Source of the DNA: Helicobacter mesocricetorum
Lineage (GTDB): Bacteria > Campylobacterota > Campylobacteria > Campylobacterales > Helicobacteraceae
Reading direction: 5' to 3'
Length of the DNA: 44,198 bases
NCBI RefSeq assembly: GCF_900198605.1
Contig: NZ_FZPJ01000049.1
Span: forward strand, 1 to 44,198
Numbering within the stretch: the stretch's first letter is position 1; the number at the start of each line of letters is the position of its first letter. Under the pieces are notes generated by a model. It saw only the letters and a program-made list of their open reading frames with translations, did no database searches and was not told the DNA's origin. Positions 32,987 to 42,619 of this stretch are shown in pieces. The position numbers and the translations under genes are program-made.

Positions 32987-33958
32987 ATGCAATTAGGAAT
33001 CCTTACACAAAACTATGGAAAGAAAATTCGCCAAAAGCAACTCCAACCCATAGAGAATTGGAATACACAAGAACAGCTTGTTTTAAAAGCCTCTATAATT
33101 TGTGCTGTGCTTTTAGCGATATTTGGAATCTCATTTGGAGTTCTCAATAAAAGCAATGCAATAATTTTTGATGGGATTGTTTGTATTGTAAGCGTAGGTT
33201 TAGGATTACTTAGTCTAGTTACTTCGCGCTATATTTACCGCAAAGACGATGATATTTTTCAATATGGATATGTCCGTTTTGAACCTATGGTAAATTTCTT
33301 TAAAAGCTCAATTTTAATGGCTATTTGCATTTATGCTTGTTTAGGAGGCATTAAAGATATTTATCATGGTGGATACCCTATTACATTAGGAGGGGCAATC
33401 ACCTATACCTGTTGCGCTTTTATCTTATGTTTAGGTATGTATATTTATACAAGCCTTTATGCCAAAAAGCTAGATTCTGAACTCATTGCTACAGATAATG
33501 TCGAATGGCTTATTGATTCTATTATGTATTTAGGCGGAATCATTGCTTTTGGGATAGTTTTTATCTTTGATTATGAACAAAAGCATCCCCTAAGCCATTA
33601 TATTGACCCGATACTACTTGTTTGCTTATCACTTTTTTTAAGCCTCTCTCCTCTTAAAATTATGTTTTCTAACCTTAAAGATTTAATAATGGTAGCACCC
33701 AAAGAACTTGATGATAAAATCACGCAAATTATGGAATCTCTAAGTCTAAAATATGGTTTTTCTGATTATGACACTCATGTGGCAAAAAGTGGAAGATTTT
33801 TTATGATAGAAATAAATTTGCTACTTACAAATCTAGATGATAGGGTTTCTATTCGCCAACTTGATGCCATCCGAGATGAGATTGAAAATGCTTTAGAAAT
33901 GCCAAGCTATAAAATATGGCTTTCTATAAGCTTTACAGCTAATCCTAAATGGTTATAA
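32987..33958 (+). CDS. Cation diffusion facilitator-family protein
   Basis: About 323 aa from ATG 32987 (AAAGGAACTAAG upstream; the frame is open nine codons further back to 32960). The membrane part has roughly six helices. The metal-site helix reads SNAIIFDGIVCIVSVGLGLL and the second one ELIATDNVEWLIDSIMYLGG, both with Asp positions used for Zn/Fe/Mn binding in this family (HxxxD replaced by NxxxD/DNxxxxxxD). A C-terminal ferredoxin-like cytoplasmic domain follows (LDDKITQIMESLSLKYG ... IRDEIENALEM). It is probably a metal-proton antiporter of unknown specificity. Confidence 0.75.
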   Translation: MQLGILTQNYGKKIRQKQLQPIENWNTQEQLVLKASIICAVLLAIFGISFGVLNKSNAIIFDGIVCIVSVGLGLLSLVTSRYIYRKDDDIFQYGYVRFEPMVNFFKSSILMAICIYACLGGIKDIYHGGYPITLGGAITYTCCAFILCLGMYIYTSLYAKKLDSELIATDNVEWLIDSIMYLGGIIAFGIVFIFDYEQKHPLSHYIDPILLVCLSLFLSLSPLKIMFSNLKDLIMVAPKELDDKITQIMESLSLKYGFSDYDTHVAKSGRFFMIEINLLLTNLDDRVSIRQLDAIRDEIENALEMPSYKIWLSISFTANPKWL

Positions 33959-34116
33959 ATACCCATAGTTACCCCAATACTTTCTTTAAAAGACTAGAAA
34001 TTTTATTATAGTTTTTACCTCTTCTGCAATAGCAAAATCCATTACCTTAAAAACATAGATTGAAGATTGCTTATTGGACTTTGTGTGTTTTTCTCCAAAG
34101 AATTTAAATACTAACA

Positions 34117-34851
34117 CTAAATAGCCCTATGAAACTTCTCCAAAAATAACTTTGCCCTATCGGTTTTAGGAGCATTAAAAAAGGTTTCTGGAGGGGATTG
34201 CTCTAGTATTTTCCCCTCACTCATAAATAGCACTTCATTAGCAATCTTTCTAGCAAAATTTAGCTCGTGTGTTACAAGAATCATCGTCTTATCTTTAATC
34301 ATTTTTATCACATTTAAAACTTCCTCAACAAGCTCTGGGTCTAAGGAGCTAGTAGGTTCATCAAAAAGTAATATCTCTGGATTAAAAGCTAAGGCTCTAG
34401 CGATTCCTATTCTCTGCTGTTGCCCTCCACTTAGCATACTTGGATAATGCCCTGCCCTCTCTCTTAACCCAACCATATCCAAATATTCAAAACCTATTTT
34501 TTCAGCCTCAGCCTTACTATACTTATGCACACTAATAAGGGATTGCGTGATGTTTTCTAAAGCGGTTTTATTGGCAAATAAATTATAGTTTTGAAAAACC
34601 ATTCCGACCTTTTTACGCACCTTTTGCAAATCTCTTTTAGGAATCTTTGCAAAATCAATCACCAAATCCTGCATTTTCATTATCCCACTATCGGGCGTTT
34701 CAAGCAAATTAATACACCGGAGTAAAGTGCTTTTACCGCTTCCACTTGGACCAAGTAGGGCATAGGTTTTGTTTTTTTCTAGCTTTAAGCAAATATCCTC
34801 TAAAACCCTCTGTCCTTGAAAGCTTTTCTTTAAATGCGTAATCTCTATCAT
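34117..34851 (-). CDS. Polar amino-acid ABC importer, ATP-binding subunit
   Basis: This 244-aa ATPase drives import through the permease encoded upstream. Walker A is GPSGSGKST, the signature motif LSGGQQQRIGIARAL, Walker B ILLFDEPTSSLDPE, and the switch histidine lies in LVTHEL. It is typical of the GlnQ/HisP/TcyC group. The start overlaps the permease stop (ATGA, 34848-34851). It is the last gene of a minus-strand metB-like/substrate-binding/permease/ATPase group. A 158-bp gap without genes separates it from the CDF gene, which converges on it. Confidence 0.95.
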   Translation of the reverse strand: MIEITHLKKSFQGQRVLEDICLKLEKNKTYALLGPSGSGKSTLLRCINLLETPDSGIMKMQDLVIDFAKIPKRDLQKVRKKVGMVFQNYNLFANKTALENITQSLISVHKYSKAEAEKIGFEYLDMVGLRERAGHYPSMLSGGQQQRIGIARALAFNPEILLFDEPTSSLDPELVEEVLNVIKMIKDKTMILVTHELNFARKIANEVLFMSEGKILEQSPPETFFNAPKTDRAKLFLEKFHRAI

Positions 34852-35564
34852 TTAGCACCTACAATCTTTTTATATCTTGTTACCCTTCTTTCTAAAATCG
34901 TGAAAACTTTCTCCAAAACGCTACTAATCCCCCAATAAAACAAAGCAGCGATAATATAAACCTCTAAAAACTTCGAACTCCTATCGGCTTCAAGCGTAGC
35001 AACACCCATAATCTCTGGCACAGAAGCGGCAAAGACTAAAGAGGTTTCTTTGATTAGCAAAATAAAAAAGTTTAAAATATTTGGCAAAGCACTCAAAAAG
35101 CTTTGGGGCAAAATAATCAAATACAAGGCTTGAAATGTCGTCAAACCCACACTATAACTCGCTTCTAATTGCCCCTTATCGATACTTAAAATCGCACTGC
35201 GAAATATCTCACTTAAATAAGCAGAGCAATAGAGAGAATACACAAGATACATAAAATAAATGGCACTAATATTAGAAATATCGATATTTAATCCATATTT
35301 GTAATTAAAATACCTCAACACAAGAGGAATCCCATAATAAGCCAAAAATATCTGCACCAACACAGGAATCCCGCGAAAAAACGAAATATAAAGCGTGGCA
35401 GCTTGATAGAAAAAAGGGATTTTATAAATCCTAATAAGGCTCAATGCTAATCCCAAAATAGAACCTATCACAAATCCTACCAATGCTATTACAAGAGAGA
35501 GCGGAACCCCCTTAGCAATAGCAGGGATTGCACTTAGGGCATATTCAAAATCAAAGAGTTGCAT
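34848..35564 (-). CDS. Polar amino-acid ABC importer, permease subunit
   Basis: 238 aa with about five transmembrane helices of the HisM/GlnP type: IAKGVPLSLVIALVGFVIGSILGLALSLIR in the first half, YISFFRGIPVLVQIFLAYYGIPLVL, and the EAA-like loop EASYSVGLTTFQALYLIILPQSFLSALP, which couples to the ATPase. The single-permease architecture fits cystine or glutamine-type importers. ATG 35564 overlaps the stop of the binding-protein gene (TAATG). Substrate is inferred from the metB-like neighbour; a sulfur amino acid such as cystine is plausible but unproven. Confidence 0.93.
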   Translation of the reverse strand: MQLFDFEYALSAIPAIAKGVPLSLVIALVGFVIGSILGLALSLIRIYKIPFFYQAATLYISFFRGIPVLVQIFLAYYGIPLVLRYFNYKYGLNIDISNISAIYFMYLVYSLYCSAYLSEIFRSAILSIDKGQLEASYSVGLTTFQALYLIILPQSFLSALPNILNFFILLIKETSLVFAASVPEIMGVATLEADRSSKFLEVYIIAALFYWGISSVLEKVFTILERRVTRYKKIVGAK

Positions 35565-36364
35565 TATTCACTTTGATTGACACCGAAAAACTTAATAGAA
35601 AGCTCACGAAGCTCTCCTCCCTCTTTGGCTTTCTCTAAGGCAGCATCGATTTTTTTTATGATATTTTTGGATCCTTCCTCATTCCTAAAAATAAAATAAA
35701 CATTACTCTCTGCAATCCTAGAATCTAAGATTTTTAACTTCAGATTCTGCTCTTTGATAATATCTGCAATGCTTGCAGGATCGTTTAAATGCACATCAAT
35801 GCGTTTATTCACCAAATCCTGTAAAAGAGGGCTTAAATCCTTGTAATAACGAATTTCTAAAATCCCTCCATTAGCCTTATTCCACTCCTGCAAAGTCTTG
35901 GTATGCACTGATCCAACCACGCCTCCAGCCACTTTACCCTTAAAGTCCTTTGTAGAATTAATAGAATCCTCATCTTCTCTAGTGATAAACTGCGAAGTAG
36001 AGACAAAATAACTTTGGTTATTAAACAAATACCGCTCTTCTCTCTCTTTGGTTTTTACAATTTGGTTTGCCAAAACATCAAATCTAGCAGAATCTAATCC
36101 CAAAAACAAAGTACTCCAAGGAGCATAATTAAACTCAAACGACAAAGTAGGATCAATCTTTTCTAACACCCTTAACACCTCGACATCATACCCTGTAATC
36201 TTGCCTTCTTTATCCACATAACTAAAAGGTTTGTAAGCCCCCTCACTCCCTACTTTAACCTTAATAACATTTTGTAATTGCGCCTCTTTGGTATTCTCGC
36301 TACTGCAACCTATAATCCATAAAGATAATAAAAATATTAAAAATAAAAAATTCTTTCTTTTCAT
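35564..36364 (-). CDS. Amino-acid ABC importer, substrate-binding lipoprotein
   Basis: 266 aa with a lipoprotein signal peptide (MKRKNFLFLIFLLSLWIIGCSS, lipid-attached Cys20), so it is anchored in the periplasm. The family 3 solute-binding pattern follows: KPFSYVDKEGKITGYDVEVLRVLEK and FNYAPWSTLFLGLDSARFDVLANQIVKTKERE, with the ligand arginine region in RYLFNNQSY. The resemblance to TcyA/TcyK-type cystine-binding proteins is general. AAGGA lies ahead of the ATG. It starts nine bases after the stop of the PLP enzyme gene, in one probable operon. Confidence 0.92.
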   Translation of the reverse strand: MKRKNFLFLIFLLSLWIIGCSSENTKEAQLQNVIKVKVGSEGAYKPFSYVDKEGKITGYDVEVLRVLEKIDPTLSFEFNYAPWSTLFLGLDSARFDVLANQIVKTKEREERYLFNNQSYFVSTSQFITREDEDSINSTKDFKGKVAGGVVGSVHTKTLQEWNKANGGILEIRYYKDLSPLLQDLVNKRIDVHLNDPASIADIIKEQNLKLKILDSRIAESNVYFIFRNEEGSKNIIKKIDAALEKAKEGGELRELSIKFFGVNQSE

Positions 36365-36373
36365 AATTTTTCC

Positions 36374-37534
36374 TTATACTTTCTCTAAAGCATTACTTAA
36401 GGATTCTTTTAGATCCTCTACATCCTCTAAGCCAATAGATAATCGGAGGAGATTTTGCGTGATATTTAAGGCTTTTTTAATAGATTCATCAACACTTCCG
36501 TGACTCATATAATAAGGACATCCAAAGAGGCTTTCTGCCCCACCCAAACTCTCTGCTAAGATGAAATGTTTAAGGTTTTTAGCAAAAACCTGCATTTGTT
36601 GGTAGTTGGCTTTTAAATAAACACTTACTATACCACCAAATAGCCCATTCATTTGCTCCTTAGCAAGTTGATGTTGGGGATGTGAGGGAAGTCCGGGATA
36701 AATCACTTTTTCTATTTTTTTATGCGATTCTAAAAATCGTGCAATCTCTAAAGCACTACTACAATGCCGCTCCATTCTTAATTGCAAAGTTTTTAACCCC
36801 CTAGCGTGTAAATAAGAATCAAAAGGAGCAAGAATCATTCCCGTAGAATTAGAAACAAAACGTAATTGCTCATACAAAGAATCATCATTTAAAACAACCG
36901 CTCCTCCCACACTATCACTATGCCCATTAATATATTTTGTCATACTATGCACTACAATATCAGCACCCAAATCTAAAGGTTTTTGCAAATAAGGTGTAGC
37001 AAAAGTATTATCCACTACACTTAAAATATTATGCCTCTTAGCCATCTCACAAATAGCCTTTATATCACAAAGTTGCAAAAGGGGATTTGTTGGGGATTCT
37101 AGCCAAATCATTTTGGTTTTACTTGTAATGGCGGATTGGATATTTTCAAGCTTTGTCATATCAAGATATTGCACTTTGACATTAAAATGATTAAAAACCT
37201 TACTTAAAAGTCGCCTTGTCCCCCCATAAATATCATCAAAACAAAGAATCTCATCATCAGATTTTAAAAAACTTAGCAAACTCACACATTCAGCAGCTTG
37301 ACCACTTGCATAGCAAATCGCATATTTTGCATTCTCTAAAGCCGCTAATTTACTCTCTACAACCTCCCTTGTAGGATTGGTTAATCTAGAATACCCAAAT
37401 CCCTTAATAGTGTTTTCAAAATCTGGTTTTGCAAAGGTGCTTGCTAAATGAATAGGGCTTACAACATCACTTGAGGTTTTACCGCTTAAATTAGGCTCTT
37501 CGGCAACCGATACGGCTTTTGTGCTAAACTTCAT
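36374..37534 (-). CDS. Cys/Met-metabolism PLP enzyme (cystathionine gamma-synthase/beta-lyase type)
   Basis: About 386 aa from ATG 37534, which has GAAGGA at good spacing; two in-frame ATGs lie slightly upstream (37540 and 37561). The PLP lysine is Lys200 in VVHSMTKYINGHSD, with Asp175 in VVDNTFATP and the ring-stacking region YASGQAAECVSLLSFL. Family members make or cleave cystathionine or release thiol from methionine and cysteine derivatives; MetB versus MetC cannot be decided by eye. The gene leads the operon that also encodes a polar amino-acid importer, suggesting uptake and trans-sulfuration of cystine or a related compound. Confidence 0.85.
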   Translation of the reverse strand: MKFSTKAVSVAEEPNLSGKTSSDVVSPIHLASTFAKPDFENTIKGFGYSRLTNPTREVVESKLAALENAKYAICYASGQAAECVSLLSFLKSDDEILCFDDIYGGTRRLLSKVFNHFNVKVQYLDMTKLENIQSAITSKTKMIWLESPTNPLLQLCDIKAICEMAKRHNILSVVDNTFATPYLQKPLDLGADIVVHSMTKYINGHSDSVGGAVVLNDDSLYEQLRFVSNSTGMILAPFDSYLHARGLKTLQLRMERHCSSALEIARFLESHKKIEKVIYPGLPSHPQHQLAKEQMNGLFGGIVSVYLKANYQQMQVFAKNLKHFILAESLGGAESLFGCPYYMSHGSVDESIKKALNITQNLLRLSIGLEDVEDLKESLSNALEKV

Positions 37535-37713
37535 AATCATTCCTTCTTTAATAAATTTCATTTTATAAGATTCTACTATTATTTTTTTAAAAAAGCGTTT
37601 ATTGGCATAAGAGCATCTACTCTACAAATCACTCTTTTAAGGTTTAAAATAGCGCATTACTTTGAGATAACACAACTTCGCCATAAAACCCCTAAAGCTT
37701 TGATTAAATTAGC

Positions 37714-37719
37714 TATAAT
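37714..37719 (+). promoter_or_regulatory. -10 box of mnmG
   Basis: TATAAT at 37714-37719, within TTAGCTATAATTCC. Transcription should start near 37726, about 20 nt before ATG 37746, which has TTAAGGTT as ribosome-binding site. Confidence 0.6.
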
Positions 37720-37745
37720 TCCATAAATTTTGCTTAAGGTTAAAA

Positions 37746-39647
37746 ATGGATTATGATGTTTTAGTTATTGGTGGTGGTCACGCAGGTATTGAAGCCTCTA
37801 TCATAGCAGCTAAAATGGGTTGCAAAACACTTTTATTAACCATCTTAGTAGAACAAATTGGTGCTGCAAGTTGCAATCCCGCTGTTGGAGGACTTGGCAA
37901 AGGACACCTTGTCAAAGAAGTCGATGCACTTGGCGGAGTTATGGGATATATCACCGATAAAACAGGGATTCAATTCCGCACACTCAATGCCTCAAAAGGT
38001 CCCGCTGTTCGCGGAACAAGGGCGCAAATTGATATGGATAGATATAAAATCTTAGCAAGAGATTTATGCTACCAAACCCCAAATTTAGAGGTATCTCAAC
38101 AAATTATAGAATCCCTTATCCTGCAAAATGGCGAAATCAGAGGAGTAAAAACCAATATTGGCAAAATCTATCACGCAAAAAAAGTGATTTTAACCACAGG
38201 GACATTTTTAAGAGGGAAAATCCATATTGGGGAGAATACTTCAAACAATGGACGCTCTGGAGAGCCTCCTGCTATGGAGCTTGGCAAATGCTTAGAGACT
38301 TTAGGGCTTGAAATAGGGCGTTTAAAAACAGGGACTTGTGCGAGAATCAAAGGGAACAGTATTGACTTTGAATCTTTAGAAAAACATTATGGAGACACTC
38401 CAACCCCTTATTTTAGTCAAAAAACCACAAAGGAATTGGAAGGGCAAGAATTTTCTCCCACCCAACTACCCTGCTATGTAACTTATACCAATGCCAAAAC
38501 ACACCAAATCATTCGCGATAATTTCCATCGCACACCCCTTTTTACAGGACAAATTGAAGGAGTAGGTCCAAGATATTGTCCAAGCATTGAAGACAAGGTT
38601 TATCGCTTCAGCGATAAAGAGAGGCATCAGCTTTTCTTAGAACCCCAAACACTAGAAGCTAATGAATATTATATCAATGGATTAACAACTTCCCTGCCCT
38701 TTGATGTGCAAGAGGCAATCATTCATAGCATCAAAGGCTTAGAAAATGCAGAAATCGTGCGTTATGGCTATGCCATTGAATATGATTATATTAATCCCAC
38801 AGAGCTAAAGCACACATTAGAAACAAAAAAAATAAAAAACCTCTATTGTGCAGGGCAAATTAATGGGACAACAGGTTATGAAGAAGCAGCAGCTCAAGGA
38901 ATCTTAGCAGGAATCAATGCAGCCTTAAGCGTTCAAGATAAAGAACCTATCATTCTTAAACGCAATGAAGCCTATTTAGGCGTAATGATTGATGATTTGG
39001 TTACCAAAGGCACTAAAGAGCCTTATAGAATGTTTAGCTCTCGTGCAGAATACCGACTCTTATTGCGCGAAGATAATGCAATCTTTAGGCTTGGAGACTT
39101 AGCCTATAAGTTAGGCTTAATGCCACCAAGAGAATATGAGAGCCTTCTTCAAGATAAGCAATCCATACAAGAGGGACTAAAATGGCTTACAGAGACCTCT
39201 ATAACCCCAACACTAGAGATTCTAAATCTCCTACAATCCCTCCAAGAAGAAAAAATAAGCGATAAAACAAATTGGCAAACAATTTTTAGTCGTAGAAGTT
39301 TTGATTTACCTAAACTCCTAAAAATTACCGAACTTATCCCAACACCTTTTAAGGCTTTTTCACTCCGTGCTTTAGAGCAAATTTTAATAGAAGCAAAATA
39401 CGTCAATTATATCCAAAAGCAACAAACACTCATTGATAATATGGACAAGATGTTAAGCATTCAAATTCCAGAGGGTTTTAACTATGAGATTCCAAGTCTT
39501 AGCCTAGAAGTTATAGAAAAGCTCAAAAAATTTACCCCAAAAAGCCTTTTTGAAGCTAGTGAAATTAGCGGTATCACACCTGCTAGTTTAGAAGTTCTAC
39601 AGCTTTATATTCATCTCCACCATAAAAACCTTGCTAAAACCCCATAA
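37746..39647 (+). CDS. mnmG: tRNA uridine 5-carboxymethylaminomethyl modification enzyme MnmG
   Basis: MnmG (GidA) with MnmE installs the cmnm5 or nm5 group on the wobble uridine U34 of several tRNAs. The 633 aa are normal in length. The FAD Rossmann motif is GGGHAGIEA (9-17). Other signatures are [68 protein letters not shown] and [16 protein letters not shown]. The helical C-terminal MnmE-binding domain is complete. It converges with mnmD at 39762, another U34-modifying enzyme. Confidence 0.97.
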   Translation: MDYDVLVIGGGHAGIEASIIAAKMGCKTLLLTILVEQIGAASCNPAVGGLGKGHLVKEVDALGGVMGYITDKTGIQFRTLNASKGPAVRGTRAQIDMDRYKILARDLCYQTPNLEVSQQIIESLILQNGEIRGVKTNIGKIYHAKKVILTTGTFLRGKIHIGENTSNNGRSGEPPAMELGKCLETLGLEIGRLKTGTCARIKGNSIDFESLEKHYGDTPTPYFSQKTTKELEGQEFSPTQLPCYVTYTNAKTHQIIRDNFHRTPLFTGQIEGVGPRYCPSIEDKVYRFSDKERHQLFLEPQTLEANEYYINGLTTSLPFDVQEAIIHSIKGLENAEIVRYGYAIEYDYINPTELKHTLETKKIKNLYCAGQINGTTGYEEAAAQGILAGINAALSVQDKEPIILKRNEAYLGVMIDDLVTKGTKEPYRMFSSRAEYRLLLREDNAIFRLGDLAYKLGLMPPREYESLLQDKQSIQEGLKWLTETSITPTLEILNLLQSLQEEKISDKTNWQTIFSRRSFDLPKLLKITELIPTPFKAFSLRALEQILIEAKYVNYIQKQQTLIDNMDKMLSIQIPEGFNYEIPSLSLEVIEKLKKFTPKSLFEASEISGITPASLEVLQLYIHLHHKNLAKTP

Positions 39648-39761
39648 GTTTTTGAACTCTTTTGTTTTAAAATTCCTAAATCGTGCGCTTTTTACGCATA
39701 GGATACACCCTATCCTAAGCCCACAAACTAATGCTCTTTATCAGAAAGCCTTATGCGCACT

Positions 39762-40535
39762 TTATTGCTTAGATTTTTCATTTATTTCTTCATCATACAA
39801 GGCTTTTAAGTTCTTATTTAAAGAAATTTTATGAGGAATATCTACCGCTACAATACCTAAAACATTGGCAATAGCAATACAAGGATTAACAATCTTTGTA
39901 AAAACAATAGAATCCCGCACTTCTTTTTGCCTTAACAAATAAGGTATAAAACCCGCTAAAAATGCACCATAAAGCATAGAAGAATTTTGCGAATAAGTAG
40001 TAATAATACAATCCTCTGAAGTCATCTCAAAAAGTCTTTTAAAATACTCATAAGTCCAAAGCATTTTATTCTTTTTAGGGCTAAAGGCGTCTTGGAACAC
40101 AATATCAAAATCTCCTTTTAAATGCGTTAAAATCTCCCTTGCTTCCCCTAAATGTAAAAAAACCTTGAGTTTTTCTTCCTCATAATATTGCTGTGTGATA
40201 AGCTTCTTTAAAATCTGCTTATCCAAACTCTTAGGATATTTATAAGATTCAAGTGATAAAAGAAGTCCTCTATCAATTTCTGGAGAGTGAATCTCTAAAA
40301 CACCTTTATACCCTCTCTCCTTTGCATAACTTATCAAAGCAAACGTGTTATACCCCAATCCAAAACAAATATCCAAAACCTTTAAAGAATCTTTATAAGA
40401 AGAATAAGCAAAGCTAGGATAAATATGCTTATGCAATGTCTCTTTTAAAGCACCATCACGAAGATTATGATAATGCTCACCAAAGTGTTGATTAAAAAGT
40501 GTAAAGCTTAAATCTTGTGTTAGAATCCCTAACAA
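39762..40535 (-). CDS. mnmD: tRNA wobble-uridine methyltransferase, MnmD type
   Basis: 257 aa belonging to the DUF752/MnmD family, which adds the final methyl to nm5U34 of tRNA (the methyltransferase half of MnmC in enteric bacteria). The AdoMet loop reads VLDICFGLGYNTFALI. The acidic second motif is IHSPEIDRG, and the catalytic-site region is FDIVFQDAFSPKKNKMLWTYEYF, closely matching the DAFxPxxNxxxW motif. The FAD oxidase half of MnmC is absent. It overlaps pyrF by seven bases as the last gene of the minus-strand cluster. mnmG ends 115 bp away, facing it. Confidence 0.88.
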   Translation of the reverse strand: MLGILTQDLSFTLFNQHFGEHYHNLRDGALKETLHKHIYPSFAYSSYKDSLKVLDICFGLGYNTFALISYAKERGYKGVLEIHSPEIDRGLLLSLESYKYPKSLDKQILKKLITQQYYEEEKLKVFLHLGEAREILTHLKGDFDIVFQDAFSPKKNKMLWTYEYFKRLFEMTSEDCIITTYSQNSSMLYGAFLAGFIPYLLRQKEVRDSIVFTKIVNPCIAIANVLGIVAVDIPHKISLNKNLKALYDEEINEKSKQ

Positions 40536-41224
40536 GGCAATTCCATAGATTCTAAAATTTTCCTAACAATAGCTCGTGGATTTTCCGCTTTATAAATAGG
40601 ACGCCCTACAACGATAAAATCACTCATCGCTTCTTTAGCATCTTGCAAATTTGCTACCCGCTTTTGATCTCCACTCCCTTCGCCAAAAGGTCGTATAGCT
40701 GGTGTTAATGTTAAAAAATCTTGCCCAAAGGCTTTTTTAATCTGCAAAGATTCCAAACAAGAGCAGACTATGCCATTTACCCCAACACTAAAAGCCATCT
40801 TGGCAAACTCTAGGACTTGAGAGGAAATATCGTTATGATAGACTTCAAAAAAACTCTTTTCATCAAAACTCGTCAAAGCTGTTACCGCCATAACCAAAGG
40901 AGGATTTTCAATGGCTTTTAAATGCTCCATAACTTCACACATACCCTCTCTACCACTACTAGCGTGCAAAGTAACCATATCAACACCAAGCTTTACAATC
41001 TCATCAATACTATCACCCATCGTATTAGGAATATCATAAAGCTTCAAATCTAAAAAAATCTTAAAAGATGGATTAATAGCTTTAATAGAATGCAAAAACT
41101 CTTTTCCATCGCGTATAAAACTTCTTAATCCAACCTTAACCCAAATCTCATTATCTTTTAGAGTCTCTAATAAGTCTAAATTCTCTTTTCTACTTGCTAA
41201 ATCAAGGGCAACACAAAGTTTCAC
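40529..41224 (-). CDS. pyrF: Orotidine 5'-phosphate decarboxylase
   Basis: PyrF catalyses the last step of UMP synthesis, decarboxylating OMP. The 231 aa form a TIM barrel. The catalytic Asp-Lys-Asp triad is in FLDLKLYDIPNT (Asp59, Lys61, Asp64). The phosphate-binding segments are TPAIRPFGEGSGDQKR and FIVVGRPIYKAENP. It begins CVALDLASRKENL, as expected. It follows an unknown membrane-protein gene after eight bases and overlaps mnmD by seven. Confidence 0.97.
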   Translation of the reverse strand: MKLCVALDLASRKENLDLLETLKDNEIWVKVGLRSFIRDGKEFLHSIKAINPSFKIFLDLKLYDIPNTMGDSIDEIVKLGVDMVTLHASSGREGMCEVMEHLKAIENPPLVMAVTALTSFDEKSFFEVYHNDISSQVLEFAKMAFSVGVNGIVCSCLESLQIKKAFGQDFLTLTPAIRPFGEGSGDQKRVANLQDAKEAMSDFIVVGRPIYKAENPRAIVRKILESMELPC

Positions 41225-41232
41225 AATCTCCC

Positions 41233-42252
41233 CTAATCAAGCAAAAATAATTCTAAAGGATATTTTTTGCCAAAACTTTTTAAATCTAAGTAGGCACGAA
41301 TCTTTAAAAACTCATTTTTGGGATAAGTATTCAGTCTATCTCTGGCTTCATCTAACATCTCTAAATCCAATAAAACATAAAAATACGCCATCTCCGCTTT
41401 TTCATCTTCATCCGCCAAGCTTTCAAACAAACCAACCCATAGACCCGGCTCATAACATTTCTTCATTTTTTGCGCTAAATGCAAATAGTCTTCTTTAGTG
41501 TATCCTATCTCCTTACAAAGCTTAATAATCTCTTCATTACTAAGCTGAATCTTTTTAGCATAGCACATTCCAAGCATTGTATCTGCTAAACTTTTATCCA
41601 TTTTTACCCCACTAAGGAAATGCTTAATATCCTTAGTAACACCACTATCAAGAAGCTTCTTAAGAGCTACTTGCTTATACTCATTTTCAAAATGGGATTT
41701 TCTCAAAACCTCTAAAGCAAATTTTTCATCATTCCTAATCTGATTAAAAGTATTTTGTCGCTTAAGCGAAGAATCATTAGGCAGAGAAAAACGTTTAAGA
41801 TTAACCTCTTTGCCCTGTTTCAAATCGCCTAAAACCTCTAAAAGCTCATCTAATCTTCCCTCACCACTTTTTACCAATGCTTCCTTTTTAATATCAAAAG
41901 TAAGATTATCAAGCAATATAGAAAGCCTCTTATAGCAATCCATACTCGGTTGCTTAAGAGATACTTTCTTATCCAAAAGTTGGTTTTCAATCTGTTCTAG
42001 CAAGAGCTTATAATCATTTTTGTATTTATTTTCCCTTCTCCACATTCGATACATACCACCAAGACGCAAACACACAATAATGACAAAAAACAATAAAACA
42101 GGCACAACAAACCAAACCGCCAAAGGCAATGTAATAGTGTAAATACTAAAAGGTATGTGATAAGTATATTGCTCTCCACTTAAAGAATAAACATACAACC
42201 CCAAAAACACGACAAAGACTAACAAAGCCCCTAAATAATATTTCCATTTCAT
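41233..42252 (-). CDS. Membrane-anchored protein of unknown function
   Basis: 339 aa. Two N-terminal transmembrane helices (about 5-25, LGALLVFVVFLGLYVYSL, and 41-62, LAVWFVVPVLLFFVIIVCLRL) are followed by a basic stretch (RMWRRENKYKND) and a long, mostly helical soluble domain facing the cytoplasm. The C-terminal part (AYFYVLLDLEMLDEARDRLNTYP) looks like TPR/HemY-type helices. I do not recognise the family; similar proteins seem to accompany dksA-like genes in this bacterial group. Start overlaps dksA-like stop (ATGA). Function not assigned. Confidence 0.75.
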   Translation of the reverse strand: MKWKYYLGALLVFVVFLGLYVYSLSGEQYTYHIPFSIYTITLPLAVWFVVPVLLFFVIIVCLRLGGMYRMWRRENKYKNDYKLLLEQIENQLLDKKVSLKQPSMDCYKRLSILLDNLTFDIKKEALVKSGEGRLDELLEVLGDLKQGKEVNLKRFSLPNDSSLKRQNTFNQIRNDEKFALEVLRKSHFENEYKQVALKKLLDSGVTKDIKHFLSGVKMDKSLADTMLGMCYAKKIQLSNEEIIKLCKEIGYTKEDYLHLAQKMKKCYEPGLWVGLFESLADEDEKAEMAYFYVLLDLEMLDEARDRLNTYPKNEFLKIRAYLDLKSFGKKYPLELFLLD

Positions 42253-42608
42253 ACTTTATCCTTTAAATCTTTTTCAACAATTTCTCGACATACTATACAA
42301 TATTTTGCATAGGGTTTTGCTTTTAATCTCCCGTGTGCTATAGGTTCGCCACACATTTCACAAACCCCATAAACTCCATTTTCTATTTTTTCTAAAGCCA
42401 CCTCAATGTATTCTAATTCTTGATGATGTTTTTGAAAAATTGACCCCTCCAAAGTGTTTTCTACACTCATTGTTGCATAATCTGCTTCATCTCCTTTTGT
42501 ATTACGCATTTGTTCAACATTGCTTTGATGTTGAGCATTATGCTCCAAAATCGCATCTTTCTTAGCCAATAAAACCTTTTTAAAACTCTCTAATTTATCT
42601 TGATGCAT
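42249..42608 (-). CDS. DksA/TraR-family zinc-finger protein
   Basis: A 119-aa DksA-like transcription factor that may act in the secondary channel of RNA polymerase. The coiled-coil N-terminal part (1-75) is followed by a four-cysteine zinc finger: Cys83-x2-Cys86, then Cys104-x2-Cys107 (CEMCGEPIAHGRL ... YCIVC). The tip acidic residues (GDEADYA at 39-45) resemble the functional DxxDxA of DksA, here D40-EAD43-YA45. AAGGGGAG sits before the ATG. It lies in a probable operon with rlmH upstream and the membrane-protein gene downstream. Confidence 0.9.
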   Translation of the reverse strand: MHQDKLESFKKVLLAKKDAILEHNAQHQSNVEQMRNTKGDEADYATMSVENTLEGSIFQKHHQELEYIEVALEKIENGVYGVCEMCGEPIAHGRLKAKPYAKYCIVCREIVEKDLKDKV

Positions 42609-42619
42609 AACTCCCCTTT

